From: Bacteroidota bacterium
Lineage (GTDB): Bacteria; Bacteroidota; Bacteroidia; Chitinophagales; Chitinophagaceae
Direction: 5' to 3'
Assembly (NCBI GenBank): GCA_029560415.1
Contig: JAKQKY010000057.1
Span: 1-64,000, forward strand
Length of the DNA: 64,000 nucleotides
Shown: piece by piece, positions 1 to 9,128 of the stretch
Layout: the number at the start of each line of letters is the position of its first letter
How positions within the stretch are numbered: position 1 is the stretch's first letter
Program-made: the position numbers and the translations under genes
The notes under the pieces: model-generated
What the model saw: only the letters and a program-made list of their open reading frames with translations
Database searches by the model: none
What the model was told of the DNA's origin: nothing

Positions 1-1228
1 GGTGGAGACCGACGAAGACAACCAGATCAACGACACCAGTCCTGCCTGGACACGTAAGCCTGCCGACCTGACCGATGAAGATTACTTGTCGTTTTACCGC
101 CGGCTATACCCCCTAGCCGATGAGCCGCTTTTTAACATTCACCTCAATGTCGACTATCCGTTCAATCTAACCGGAATTCTCTATTTCCCGAAAATCAAGA
201 ACAATCTGGAAGTCCAGAAGAACAAGATCCAGTTGTACAGCAACCAGGTTTTTGTTACCGATGAAGTAAAGGATATTGTTCCCGAATTCCTCATGTTATT
301 GCATGGTGTGATCGACAGCCCTGATATACCGTTGAACGTTAGCCGCAGTTACCTGCAGGGCGATCCCAATGTAAAAAAGATCAATGCGCATATCAGCAAA
401 AAAGTTGCGGATAAGCTGGAAGAAATATTTAATACCGACCGTAAATCCTTTGAAGAAAAATGGGAAAGCCTTGGACTGTTTGTGAAATACGGTATGATGA
501 CCGATGACAAGTTCCTCGACAAGGCCAATAAGTTCTTTGTGATGGAAGACACGAGCGGAAAATTCCTCACACTGGATGAATATCGTGCTGCAACTGAGGC
601 CATACAGAAGAACAAGGAAGGCAAACAGGTGATCCTGTATACAACCAATCCAGTACAACAGGATGTATTCATCCAACAAGCCACCGCCAAGGGTTACAGC
701 GTAATTAAAATGGAAACCCTGGTAGATGCTGCCTTTATCAACAGCGTGGAAATGAAATGGAATGAAGTGCAGTTTACAAGGGTAGATGCAGATATTGCAG
801 ATAATCTTATTGATAAATCAGAAACAAATGACAGTGTATTGACCGCTGAAGAATCTGAAAAACTTAAAACATTGTTTACCCGCCAGCATGAAGGATTGAA
901 CCTGAATGTTGACATTAAGGGATTGAGCACGGAAGCAGCACCGGTAACGGCTACCCGCCCCGAACTGATGCGCAGGATGAAAGACATGGCTTCTATGGGA
1001 GGTGGTATGTCTTCATGGTATGCAAACATGCCCGATGAAGTTAACCTCACCGTAAACGGCAATCACCCGATATTTAAACAGATACTATCGGCAACCGATA
1101 GTGGCAAACAGGATAAGCTGGTGAAAAACCTGGCCGACCTGGCCCTTTTGTCGCAGGGATTGCTTACAGGAAATCACCTGACCAGTTTCATTAACCGGAG
1201 TGTAGAACTCATGGATGAGAAAATTTAA
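1..1228 (+). CDS. htpG: Molecular chaperone HtpG (Hsp90), 3' part
   Basis: ATP-dependent cytosolic Hsp90 chaperone. The frame is open to the left edge, and about 409 residues of a roughly 620-residue protein are present. The N-terminal ATPase domain lies outside the window. What remains is the middle domain, with the family's YRRLYP, GILYFP and LYSNQVFVTD stretches and the NVSRSYLQGD segment, followed by the C-terminal dimerisation domain. The GTG at position 2 is an internal codon, not a start. A strong hairpin terminator follows the stop. The next gene converges on it, so htpG ends its transcription unit here. Confidence 0.95.
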   Translation, partial: VETDEDNQINDTSPAWTRKPADLTDEDYLSFYRRLYPLADEPLFNIHLNVDYPFNLTGILYFPKIKNNLEVQKNKIQLYSNQVFVTDEVKDIVPEFLMLLHGVIDSPDIPLNVSRSYLQGDPNVKKINAHISKKVADKLEEIFNTDRKSFEEKWESLGLFVKYGMMTDDKFLDKANKFFVMEDTSGKFLTLDEYRAATEAIQKNKEGKQVILYTTNPVQQDVFIQQATAKGYSVIKMETLVDAAFINSVEMKWNEVQFTRVDADIADNLIDKSETNDSVLTAEESEKLKTLFTRQHEGLNLNVDIKGLSTEAAPVTATRPELMRRMKDMASMGGGMSSWYANMPDEVNLTVNGNHPIFKQILSATDSGKQDKLVKNLADLALLSQGLLTGNHLTSFINRSVELMDEKI

Positions 1229-1275
1229 GGTTTGGAAATCTCTTAAGGACATTTAACTCAAACATACCATTACAT

Positions 1276-1302
1276 TGCCCGGTTCTTACCGGGCATTTTT
1301 TT
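1276..1302 (+). terminator. Rho-independent terminator of htpG
   Basis: An 8-bp stem TGCCCGGT/ACCGGGCA with a TCTT loop is followed by seven T on the plus strand. It lacks a T run in the other direction. The loop and right arm contain the stop codon (1286-1288) of the convergent methyltransferase gene. Confidence 0.9.
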
Positions 1303-1966
1303 GCAGGATACTTGCTTCCAGGTAATGCATTTTATTGGTATAGAAAATTTCTTTGAAACCTTTGCCAGTAAAAAGATCTTTATAGAGCGGATTCAGGTAA
1401 ACGATGTGTAACAGGCGTGGAGAGCGTTTCAGGCTTTTGTTGATGTTTTCCAACACACCCTTCATGATGATCTCATCAAATGGATTGAACAGAAAAATGC
1501 AATCCACATCATCCGGGATATCAAAATAAAAAGCATCATTGTTAATGATCTTATATTGAAGGGCGGGAAAGTTTTTACTTATTTTTTCGAGGTTGATGAT
1601 AGCCTGTTGACATAATTCTTTTGAAAAATCAATTCCCGTAACCTGGGGAACTTGATGACCTGCGGCTACGCAAAGTGCCCGGCCTTTTCCACATCCGATA
1701 TCCAGAAAGTGTTTGATTTTTAAGGGCTCCAGTTGTGTAAAAAGGACCTCCAGCAGGTCGTAACTTGCCGGCATGTAAATGGTGGCATGGCTGATGTCGA
1801 TCCCTTTTTTTTCCATGGATGCAAGTTCATCTGCACCCGTAGTTTGTATCCCGTATTTTTTTTCTCCCCTGATCTCGCGGATGATGATGTGAAGGGCTAT
1901 GCGGATATTCCAGTTTATGGAAAGGAAAAAAAAGTACCTGAGATACCTGGCAGCCTGCATGATCAT
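1286..1966 (-). CDS. Class I SAM-dependent methyltransferase
   Basis: A 226-residue protein with a Rossmann methyltransferase fold. The SAM-binding glycine motif DIGCGKGR is at residues 89-96, an acidic strand end TGIDFS follows, and FLFNPFDE comes later at the motif-IV position. The N-terminus (residues 1-30) is hydrophobic and basic and may bind membrane or be disordered. The substrate cannot be told from sequence. It is the last gene of a leftward operon after polyprenyl synthase and recJ, 35 bp behind recJ. A start at Met3 (1960) is equally possible. The family is broad, so only the methyltransferase call is firm. Confidence 0.75.
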   Translation of the reverse strand: MIMQAARYLRYFFFLSINWNIRIALHIIIREIRGEKKYGIQTTGADELASMEKKGIDISHATIYMPASYDLLEVLFTQLEPLKIKHFLDIGCGKGRALCVAAGHQVPQVTGIDFSKELCQQAIINLEKISKNFPALQYKIINNDAFYFDIPDDVDCIFLFNPFDEIIMKGVLENINKSLKRSPRLLHIVYLNPLYKDLFTGKGFKEIFYTNKMHYLEASILQKNAR

Positions 1967-2001
1967 GATTGTTTTTTTATTTCGTTTAGCCTTTACCGGT
2001 A

Positions 2002-3705
2002 TTATTCACTTATTCTCAGGTCGATCATCTTCAACTGAAGGTTTCTTTCGCCATTCCATTCGTTGATATCGATGTTGAAAACGATATCCACAGGGCTTTT
2101 CAGCTGCAGCAGGTGAAATTTATCTGCCATATTGAATCCAATACCAGTGAGGGTAATGTCTCCCTGTTTCAATACAAATCTTACATGCAGTTCTTTCAGG
2201 ATCTTTGAATAACCGGTATCGGTTACTTTCCTGGCAATGAAAACCGGCCGCATATTTTCGGGACCAAACGGCTCCATCTGTTGAATGATCTGGAAAGCAG
2301 ATTCTTTTATATCTGCAAAGCCGATCTCTGCATCAATAATGATCTCAGGTATGAGCAGCCTTTCATCGATCGTAGCGGAAACTACTTCATTGAACTGTCT
2401 ACTGAATGCGTCAACATTTTCAGGTAGCATCGACAGGCCGGCGGCTGCAAAATGACCACCATAGGCTACCAGGTGTTCCCGGCACGCGTAGATCGCTTCA
2501 TACAGGTTAAAACCCGTTACACTGCGGGCACTGCCGGCGACCATGTTCCCGTTTCGGGTAAGCACTACCGTTGGCCGGTAAAAATGTTCTATAAGGCGGG
2601 AAGCCACGATACCTACCACGCCTTTGTGCCAGTCTTCCTTGTATACTACAGATGATTTGCTGTTAATGAGATCATCGTTTGCACGAATGATGGCGAGTGC
2701 TTCTTCGGTAATGCTGCTGTCGGCCAGCTTGCGGTCGCTGTTGTCGGAGTGAAGCATTTCTGCAAATTCCATGGCCCTGGTTTCATCCGTTTCTATAAAG
2801 AGCTGAACGGCTTTGCGAGCGTCGTCCATGCGGCCTGCGGCATTCACCCTGGGCGCAATTACAAAAACCACATTGCTGATGTTGAGTTTATGTTTGATAC
2901 CACCAAGTTCGATCAGGGCTTTTATTCCAGGAGCAGGATCCTCATTGATCTTTTTAAGTCCGTACCAGGCCAGTATCCTGTTTTCGCCGGTCATTGGTAC
3001 AATGTCGGCAGCAATGGCAATGGCCACCAGGTCGAGATAGCGATAATATAGTGTTTCGTCTAAGGAAAAATGTTCTGCCAGTGCGCTCATTAGTTTGAAC
3101 CCAACCCCACATCCACAAAGTTCTTTGTATGGGTATTCGCAATCTGCCTGTTTTGGATTCAAGATGGCTGCGGCGTTGGGCAGTTCATTTCCAGGAAGAT
3201 GATGATCGCAAACGATAAAATCGATGCCTAACGTTCTCGCATATGCGATGAGTTCAACAGATTTGATGCCACAATCCAGGCAGATGATCAGCGTGAATCC
3301 ATTTTCAGCTGCAAAGTCAATACCCGCCTTGCTTACGCCATAACCTTCCCTATAACGATGAGGTATATAAAAATCAACAAGGGTAGGGTTGCCGATGCTG
3401 CAGACGAACCGGTACATCGATGCAACGGCAGTTGTACCATCTACATCATAATCGCCAAAAATGAGTATTTTTTCTTCTTGTGTAATGGCCTGTTCCACCC
3501 TGTCAACTGCTTTGCGCATGTCCTTCATCAGCCATGGGCTGTGTAAGTTGCTGAGTTGCGGCCTGAAATAATCGCGGGCCTTTTCAAAATCATCGATGCC
3601 ACGTTGTACCAATATAGAACAAATGGTTCGGCTGATACCCAAAGCTTTTTGTAAGGCAGTTGTTTTATCTGTTGATTCCGGTAATATATTCCAACGTTTC
3701 TTCAA
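2002..3705 (-). CDS. recJ: Single-stranded-DNA-specific exonuclease RecJ
   Basis: 5'-3' single-strand DNA exonuclease for recombination and mismatch or base-excision repair. At 567 residues it is normal for the family. DHH-phosphoesterase motifs are intact: GDYDVDG (84-90) for metal binding, LDCGIKS with D144, and DHHLPG (167-172). The DHHA1 part carries the GRMDDAR and GHFAAAG stretches, and a C-terminal OB-like domain follows. The start lies 2 bp after the polyprenyl synthase stop, so the two genes are almost certainly co-transcribed. Confidence 0.96.
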   Translation of the reverse strand: MKKRWNILPESTDKTTALQKALGISRTICSILVQRGIDDFEKARDYFRPQLSNLHSPWLMKDMRKAVDRVEQAITQEEKILIFGDYDVDGTTAVASMYRFVCSIGNPTLVDFYIPHRYREGYGVSKAGIDFAAENGFTLIICLDCGIKSVELIAYARTLGIDFIVCDHHLPGNELPNAAAILNPKQADCEYPYKELCGCGVGFKLMSALAEHFSLDETLYYRYLDLVAIAIAADIVPMTGENRILAWYGLKKINEDPAPGIKALIELGGIKHKLNISNVVFVIAPRVNAAGRMDDARKAVQLFIETDETRAMEFAEMLHSDNSDRKLADSSITEEALAIIRANDDLINSKSSVVYKEDWHKGVVGIVASRLIEHFYRPTVVLTRNGNMVAGSARSVTGFNLYEAIYACREHLVAYGGHFAAAGLSMLPENVDAFSRQFNEVVSATIDERLLIPEIIIDAEIGFADIKESAFQIIQQMEPFGPENMRPVFIARKVTDTGYSKILKELHVRFVLKQGDITLTGIGFNMADKFHLLQLKSPVDIVFNIDINEWNGERNLQLKMIDLRISE

Positions 3706-3707
3706 GA

Positions 3708-4670
3708 TCAGTATTTTCTGTCGGTTGTATAACGTACCAGTTCTTCCAGTGCATTTCTTACCGGCGATTCATCATATTCGTATAAGATGGCGAGTGCTTC
3801 GTCCCTATAAGCGTTCATCTTTTCAACTGCATAGCGGATACCACCTGCTTCTTCTACCGAATTGATCACAAACTTAATACTGTCGGCCTTCTTATTTTCA
3901 TTTTTGAGGATGTAAATAATGCGCCTGCGCAGGGTTTTATCCACCTTATTCAGAGTGTAAATCAACGGGAGGGTGATCTTTTTTTCTTTGATATCGTTGC
4001 CGGTTGGTTTGCCGATATTTTCGTTTCCATAATCAAACAGGTCATCTTTTATCTGGAATGCGATGCCCACTTTTTCGCCGAATAACTTCATTTTATCGCA
4101 CTTATTTTCATCTTTACTTGTACTGTAAGCTCCAACTGCACAAGCGGAAGATAATAAGGATGCTGTTTTACTTTTGATGATCTCGAAGTAAATGTCTTCA
4201 TCCAGATTGAGCTTGCGGGATTTTTCCATTTGCAGGAGTTCACCCTCACTCATTTGTTTCACTGCTTCTGAAAGAAGATGAAGATGTTTAAAATCGTCAT
4301 GTTCGGTTGAGAGCAACAAACCTTTCGACAAAAGATAATCACCCACCAACACAGCGATTTTATTTTTCCAGATGGCATTTATCGAAAAGAAACCTCTTCG
4401 TTCCATGGATTCATCAACTACATCATCATGAACAAGGGTTGCGGTATGAAGGAGTTCAACCAGGGCGGCAGCACGATAGGTGCTCTCATTAATTTCGCCA
4501 TTTAGTTTGGCGCTCAGGAATACAAACATGGGGCGCAACTGCTTTCCTTTCCGCTTAATGATAAACTTCATAATGCGGTCGAGAAGCGGCGTTTTGCTGC
4601 GTACAGCATCGGAAAACTTCTTTTCAAAAGTATCTAGCTCTTTCCCGATGATATTTTTTACGAAGTCCAT
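3708..4670 (-). CDS. Long-chain trans-polyprenyl diphosphate synthase
   Basis: Chain elongation of isoprenoid diphosphates for the quinone side chain. The 320 residues match the octaprenyl/heptaprenyl synthase family. The first aspartate motif DDVVD is at 82-86, followed by the RRG basic patch. The second motif is KDDLFDYG. The KGKQLRP motif near residue 45 is the IPP-binding stretch. The product length cannot be fixed by eye. Bacteroidota usually make MK-7, which makes a heptaprenyl product plausible but not shown. It is the first gene of the operon with recJ and the methyltransferase. A promoter match lies just upstream. Confidence 0.92.
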   Translation of the reverse strand: MDFVKNIIGKELDTFEKKFSDAVRSKTPLLDRIMKFIIKRKGKQLRPMFVFLSAKLNGEINESTYRAAALVELLHTATLVHDDVVDESMERRGFFSINAIWKNKIAVLVGDYLLSKGLLLSTEHDDFKHLHLLSEAVKQMSEGELLQMEKSRKLNLDEDIYFEIIKSKTASLLSSACAVGAYSTSKDENKCDKMKLFGEKVGIAFQIKDDLFDYGNENIGKPTGNDIKEKKITLPLIYTLNKVDKTLRRRIIYILKNENKKADSIKFVINSVEEAGGIRYAVEKMNAYRDEALAILYEYDESPVRNALEELVRYTTDRKY

Positions 4671-4681
4671 TTAAAAAAACG

Positions 4682-4712
4682 GCAATATAGTGCAGTACAA
4701 ACCCCTGTCAAA
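4682..4712 (-). promoter_or_regulatory. Candidate promoter for polyprenyl synthase operon
   Basis: On the minus strand TTTG (4712-4709) is separated by 19 bases from TATATTGC (4689-4682), a near match to the phylum's TTTG-N19-TAnnTTTG. The last positions differ from consensus. The start codon lies 12 bases downstream. Confidence 0.5.
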
Positions 4713-4860
4713 GAATTTTATTAGTGCCTTAGCGTTTTTTAAGGGTTAATTTTTAAAACATCATGATTACAAGCAGCTTTTTATTCTATATAGCGCTCTT
4801 GGATATACGCAAAATTGTTGACAGGTAAAAGCCTTGCTGTATAAATAAATGCTAAAAAGT

Positions 4861-4891
4861 TTTGGTTTTTACCATGCATTCGATAAATTTG
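4861..4891 (+). promoter_or_regulatory. Promoter of the OmpA-like gene
   Basis: TTTG at 4861-4864, exactly 19 bases, then TAAATTTG at 4884-4891. This is a full match to the Bacteroidota vegetative promoter. It implies a leader of about 40 bases before the ATG at 4937. The rest of the 266-bp divergent spacer (4671-4936) is AT-rich with no gene visible. Confidence 0.75.
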
Positions 4892-4936
4892 CGCTTAATC
4901 AACTCGTATATTTAGAAATCTATCAATCATTAAGTT

Positions 4937-6556
4937 ATGTCTAGCAAAAAGTACAAATTATTATTACCGGTGTTTTTACTCCTCGTTACAGGGGTATTCG
5001 CCCAAAAAAAATCGGGTAGCGGTTATGATGTCTACGACACTTCCGTTATAACCAACAAGCGAATGCCACAGCAGAACGAATTCTGGAACAACTCATATAA
5101 TTTCCCTGCCAAACCACGTAATATGTGGGAAATCGGTATCTCTGGCGGTCTGTTCAATGTATCAGGCGACGTGCCAACTGTGATCCCAACCATTGGTTTT
5201 GCAGCACATGTAAGGAAAGCTTTTGGCTACCTGTTCTCTTTAAGGTTACAATACCTCAATGGAACAGCTAAGGGTCTTGCATGGAACCCTTCCTACAACT
5301 TTTCCCGTAACCCGGCATTAAGCCAGGTGTACAGCGCTCCAATCCAGGGATCAACAACCATTCCTGGAAGACCAGCTGAAAATGTGTACTACAATTACAA
5401 AAACAAAACTCAGGATTTAAGTATCCAGGGTATTTTCACATTGAATAACATCCGTTTCCACAAACAAAAAACAGGATGGGTTCTTTACGCTGGTGCCGGC
5501 TTTGGTGCTTCAGCTTACGAAACCAAAATAAATGCTTTGGATGAAGCTGCTGGAACAAACTACAGCGCCCTTTACACTACTTTATCTTCTCAGCCACTTG
5601 TTTACAAAAACAGGAAAGACGTTCGTAAAGCGTTAAAAGATGGTATGGATGATACTTACGAAACTCCGGCCGAAAACAATGGCGAACGCAGGCCTAAACT
5701 GGGTGATAACCAAACACTCCGTTTTTCTACTTCAGTGTTAGCTGGTATTGCTGTGAAATTGAGCAAGCGTATCAATGTAGCCCTTGAAAATCGTCATACG
5801 TTCATTCATGATGATCTGTTAGATGGTCAGCAATGGCAGGAACAAGCTACTGGTGATCCAGCATTAACCGGTAACTGGGATTCTTATAACTACCTTTCTC
5901 TTGGTTTGAATTTCAACCTGGGTGCTAAATCTGTAGAACCTTTGTGGTGGATCAATCCATTGGATTATGCTTACGGCGAGTTGAACAATCCTAAGCACAT
6001 GAAACTGCCAAAGCCAGTATTTGATGATGCAGATGGCGATGGTGTTATCGATCAGCTTGATCGCGAACCAAACACTCCTGCTGGTTGCCCGGTTGATACT
6101 CATGGTGTAACCAAAGATACTGATGGCGATGGTGTACCAGATTGCAAAGACAAACAATTGATCACTCCTACAGAATGTCAGCCTGTTGATGCAGATGGTA
6201 TCGGCAAATGCCCGGATCCAGAATGTTGCAAAAACATCGTGGCTCAGCCAACAACGCCTCCATGCCCAACTGACTATCCTAGCCTGTCTTTCAAAGGAAA
6301 CAGCAACACCCTTACCAACGACGTGAAAGCTATGTTGGCTACTGTAGCTGCTAAAATGAAAGCAAATCCTACTTGTAACATTAACATCAACGGATATCCT
6401 GAAGCTTCTAAAGCTTCACAGGCAGTTTGCCAGAAAAGGGTTGAAGCAGTTAAAAAGCACCTGGTAGAAAAAGAAGGCATCAGTGCCGACAGGATCACAA
6501 CCAATTGCGAAGTTGGCGGTGGTGATAAGAATACAATCGACATCAAGTCAAACTAA
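4937..6556 (+). CDS. OmpA-family outer membrane protein with calcium-type linker
   Basis: A 539-residue envelope protein. A signal peptide ends near VFAQ (residue 22). An N-terminal porin-like beta-barrel follows, with alternating aromatic strands up to about residue 350. A linker of thrombospondin-type-3-like acidic repeats (DADGDGVIDQLD near 364, DTDGDGVPDC near 395) comes next. The last ~95 residues are an OmpA-like domain. That domain is degenerate: the usual GHTDNxG loop reads GYPEAS, though the later KRVEAV arginine is kept. There are many cysteines from the linker onward, so disulfides are likely. It is transcribed alone between its own promoter and terminator and is probably abundant. 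Confidence 0.85.
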   Translation: MSSKKYKLLLPVFLLLVTGVFAQKKSGSGYDVYDTSVITNKRMPQQNEFWNNSYNFPAKPRNMWEIGISGGLFNVSGDVPTVIPTIGFAAHVRKAFGYLFSLRLQYLNGTAKGLAWNPSYNFSRNPALSQVYSAPIQGSTTIPGRPAENVYYNYKNKTQDLSIQGIFTLNNIRFHKQKTGWVLYAGAGFGASAYETKINALDEAAGTNYSALYTTLSSQPLVYKNRKDVRKALKDGMDDTYETPAENNGERRPKLGDNQTLRFSTSVLAGIAVKLSKRINVALENRHTFIHDDLLDGQQWQEQATGDPALTGNWDSYNYLSLGLNFNLGAKSVEPLWWINPLDYAYGELNNPKHMKLPKPVFDDADGDGVIDQLDREPNTPAGCPVDTHGVTKDTDGDGVPDCKDKQLITPTECQPVDADGIGKCPDPECCKNIVAQPTTPPCPTDYPSLSFKGNSNTLTNDVKAMLATVAAKMKANPTCNININGYPEASKASQAVCQKRVEAVKKHLVEKEGISADRITTNCEVGGGDKNTIDIKSN

Positions 6557-6590
6557 AATAAGTTTTATTCCACTTTTTGCTCAATGATGA

Positions 6591-6619
6591 AAGCCCTCCC
6601 TTTTTTGGGAGGGCTTTTT
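6591..6619 (+). terminator. Terminator of the OmpA-like gene
   Basis: A 10-bp stem AAGCCCTCCC/GGGAGGGCTT with a T6 loop, ending in a T run on the plus strand. It lies about 35 bases after the stop. Confidence 0.9.
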
Positions 6620-6692
6620 CGTCTTTATATAATACTTAACAACTGTTTTTTGGAGAATTCTACATTTACCGGCATTTTTGACTAAAATCTAT

Positions 6693-6700
6693 TAATTTTG
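6693..6700 (+). promoter_or_regulatory. Candidate -7 box of bamD
   Basis: TAATTTTG fits TAnnTTTG and ends 9 bases before the chosen ATG (6710), giving a very short leader. No good -33 TTTG lies at the usual distance, so this is tentative. Confidence 0.45.
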
Positions 6701-6709
6701 CACTTCTTT

Positions 6710-7540
6710 ATGAGATCACTTAAAATAATCGTTCCGGTCCTGTTTATCCTGCTTGGTTTCTCTTCCTGTAATAAATTCAGCAAGATCCAGAAGAGCAAGG
6801 ATTATGAATACAGGCTGGTAAAGGCGGATGAGTTTTATGCCAAGAAGAAGTACAGGTTCGCCCAGCAATTATATGAAGAGCTTTTCCCGGTATATAAAGG
6901 CTCACAGAAATTTGAAGATCTTTATTATAAATACGCCTATTGCTTTTACCATTTAGGTTTGTATATGGATGCCGAAAACCTGTTCAAAGGTTATTTAGAG
7001 GTATTCCCATCCAGTACAAGGGCAGAAGAAGTAGATTACATGCGGGCATACTGCTTTTACAAGCAATCGCCGAAAATTGAATTGGAACAGGTAAATACGA
7101 TCAAGGCGATGGGCATGATGCAGACCTTCATCAATACACATCCGGGATCACCCAGGGTAAAAGATGCCACCGAGATCATAGATAAATCGAGGGTAAAACT
7201 GGAAACAAAGGATAACCGTACCGCACAGTTGTATTATAATCTAGGACAGTTCAGGGCTTCGGCCATTGCCTTTGCAGGTTTGCTCAACAGCTATCCTGAA
7301 TCAATAAAGGGAGATGAATATAAACTGATGGTGGTGAAATCTTATTATCGCTTCGCCAAATTGAGCATCGCTGAAAAGAAGATGGAACGCTTTGAAAAGG
7401 TAGTGGAAGAATACCAGGATTTTATAGATCGCTATCCCGATAGTAAATTACTGAAGGATGCAGAAACGTATAGCATTTCAAGTCAAAACCAAATTAAAGA
7501 AATAAAAAATGAGCAAACTCCGTCGTCAGCTAAGCGCTAA
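6710..7540 (+). CDS. bamD: Outer membrane assembly lipoprotein BamD
   Basis: A 276-residue lipoprotein of the BAM complex that inserts beta-barrels into the outer membrane. The N-terminus is a lipoprotein signal ending GFSSC, and five or so TPR-like helical pairs follow. Typical stretches are FAQQLYEELFPVYKG and the GLYMDAENLFKGYLEVFPSS region. I chose the ATG at 6710 because the upstream TTG frame (6698) runs through the promoter-like box and spoils the signal peptide. The 3' end overlaps the next gene by 32 bases, so translation is probably coupled. Confidence 0.92.
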   Translation: MRSLKIIVPVLFILLGFSSCNKFSKIQKSKDYEYRLVKADEFYAKKKYRFAQQLYEELFPVYKGSQKFEDLYYKYAYCFYHLGLYMDAENLFKGYLEVFPSSTRAEEVDYMRAYCFYKQSPKIELEQVNTIKAMGMMQTFINTHPGSPRVKDATEIIDKSRVKLETKDNRTAQLYYNLGQFRASAIAFAGLLNSYPESIKGDEYKLMVVKSYYRFAKLSIAEKKMERFEKVVEEYQDFIDRYPDSKLLKDAETYSISSQNQIKEIKNEQTPSSAKR

Positions 7541-7850
7541 TACCAGTAGTTCTGTTGAACCGAAAAAACTGTCGGACCTGAAAGATAAAACGGGTAACCT
7601 GTATGAATCTATTGCAATCATTGCAAAAAGAGCCAACCAGATCAACATTACCATCAAGGAAGAGCTGCACAATAAACTGGAAGAGTTCGCCAGCCATACC
7701 GATAGCCTTGAAGAAATTCACGAAAACAAAGAGCAGATCGAAATTTCAAGAGCTTATGAGCGCATGCCGAATCCATCGCTGTTGGCTACAACCGAATTTT
7801 TGGAAGATAAAGTGTATTTCAGGAGAAATGATGAGAACCTGTTCAGTTAA
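7509..7850 (+). CDS. rpoZ: RNA polymerase omega-like subunit
   Basis: A 113-residue protein. The core NLYESIAIIAKRANQI resembles the omega/Rpb6 conserved helix that clamps beta-prime. The C-terminal ERMPNPSLLATTEFLEDKVYFR is the Bacteroidota form, which is longer than proteobacterial omega. It should help assemble and stabilise RNA polymerase. The start lies inside the last 32 bases of bamD in another frame. The order bamD-omega-coaBC is, as I recall, common in the phylum. Assignment rests on recognition of the motif and context. Confidence 0.8.
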   Translation: MSKLRRQLSANTSSSVEPKKLSDLKDKTGNLYESIAIIAKRANQINITIKEELHNKLEEFASHTDSLEEIHENKEQIEISRAYERMPNPSLLATTEFLEDKVYFRRNDENLFS

Positions 7851-7900
7851 TTCCTTCGGTTAATTTTACCACTTCATTTAATTTAGAAATCATAATTTTA

Positions 7901-7928
7901 GTCCTGCATTTTGCGGGACTTTTATTTT
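7901..7928 (+). terminator. Terminator after the omega gene
   Basis: An 8-bp stem GTCCTGCA/TGCGGGAC (one T-G pair) with a TTT loop, followed by TTTTATTTT. It sits just upstream of the coaBC ATG at 7935, so it separates the two units or attenuates read-through. Confidence 0.65.
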
Positions 7929-7934
7929 ACTTAC

Positions 7935-9128
7935 ATGTTACAGGGAAAAAAAATTCTGTTAGGCATTTCCGGTAGTATCGCAGCCTATAAATCTGCTATA
8001 CTGGTGAGACTATTGATAAAGGCCGGCGCTGAGGTTAAAGTGGTGATGAGCCCTGCAGCCGAACACTTCATAGCGCCACTCACGTTGTCTACGCTATCAA
8101 AGAACGATGTACTTACAGCACTTTCCGAAAATGATTCCTGGGCAAACCATGTGATGCTGGGTCGTTGGGCCGATGTGATGCTCATTGCACCATTAAGTTG
8201 TAATACCCTGGCCAAGATGGCACACGGATTATGTGATAACCTGTTGATGGCTGTTTACCTTTCAGCTACCAGCCCGGTGATCGCAGCGCCTGCAATGGAT
8301 GAGGATATGTGGAAACACCCGGCTACCCGGTCTAATATTACCCGGATCGAACAATTTGGCAACCTGGTGATCCCGGTAGAAAAAGGGGAACTCGCCAGCG
8401 GGCTTAATGGAGAAGGAAGGATGGCAGAACCCGAACATATTGTAACTTACCTTGAACATTATTTTTCTAAAATATCAGATCTGGCGGGTAAAAAAGTGTT
8501 GGTCACAGCGGGTCCAACCTTTGAAGCCATAGATCCTGTTCGTTTTATAGGGAATCATTCTACAGGCAAAATGGGTATCGCCATAGCCCGGGAATGTGTG
8601 GCCAGGGGAGCATATGTAACACTTGTTTGCGGCCCATCCGGCGAAACATTACCCGCAGGGGTAAACGCAGTGAGGGTAACTTCTGCAGCAGAAATGTATG
8701 ATGCCTGTATAAAAGTATTTCCCGACGTAGATATTGCGGTCATGAGTGCTGCCGTTGCAGATTATACCATTACCAATCCCGCTACTCAAAAAATAAAAAA
8801 AGATCATTCATCCCTCGTATTGGAACTGGAGAAGACCCGTGATATACTCAAAGCATTGGGTGAACAGAAAAAAAGCAGCCAGGTATTGGTGGGTTTTGCA
8901 CTTGAGACCAATAATGAAAAAGAGAATGCTTTAAAAAAATTGTCTTCCAAAAAGGCCGATATGATCGTACTGAATTCACTCAATGACCCGGGTGCGGGAT
9001 TTGGATATGACAGCAACAAAATCGTTATTTTTGACAGGAAAGGCCAGGAATATTCATTTGAGAGTAAATCGAAGACAGCCGTGGCTACCGATATCATTAA
9101 CAGCATCATTAAATTTTCGCATGCGTAA
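7935..9128 (+). CDS. coaBC: Bifunctional phosphopantothenoylcysteine decarboxylase/synthetase
   Basis: Two steps of coenzyme A synthesis in one cytosolic protein of 397 residues. The N-terminal flavoprotein half (CoaC) starts LLGISGSIAAYKSA, with the PAMDEDMW active-site loop. The C-terminal half (CoaB) begins near KKVLVTAGPTFEAIDPVRFI and carries the GNHSTGKMG nucleotide-binding turn and the AAVADY motif. The ATG at 7935 is preferred over the TTG at 7911, which lies in the preceding hairpin. It overlaps the next gene by 8 bases. Confidence 0.96.
   Translation: MLQGKKILLGISGSIAAYKSAILVRLLIKAGAEVKVVMSPAAEHFIAPLTLSTLSKNDVLTALSENDSWANHVMLGRWADVMLIAPLSCNTLAKMAHGLCDNLLMAVYLSATSPVIAAPAMDEDMWKHPATRSNITRIEQFGNLVIPVEKGELASGLNGEGRMAEPEHIVTYLEHYFSKISDLAGKKVLVTAGPTFEAIDPVRFIGNHSTGKMGIAIARECVARGAYVTLVCGPSGETLPAGVNAVRVTSAAEMYDACIKVFPDVDIAVMSAAVADYTITNPATQKIKKDHSSLVLELEKTRDILKALGEQKKSSQVLVGFALETNNEKENALKKLSSKKADMIVLNSLNDPGAGFGYDSNKIVIFDRKGQEYSFESKSKTAVATDIINSIIKFSHA

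Noticed and set aside
349-1062. Minus-strand frames inside htpG
   Set aside because: They lie antisense to a clear Hsp90 frame and have low-complexity, Ser/Phe-rich translations with no family signal.
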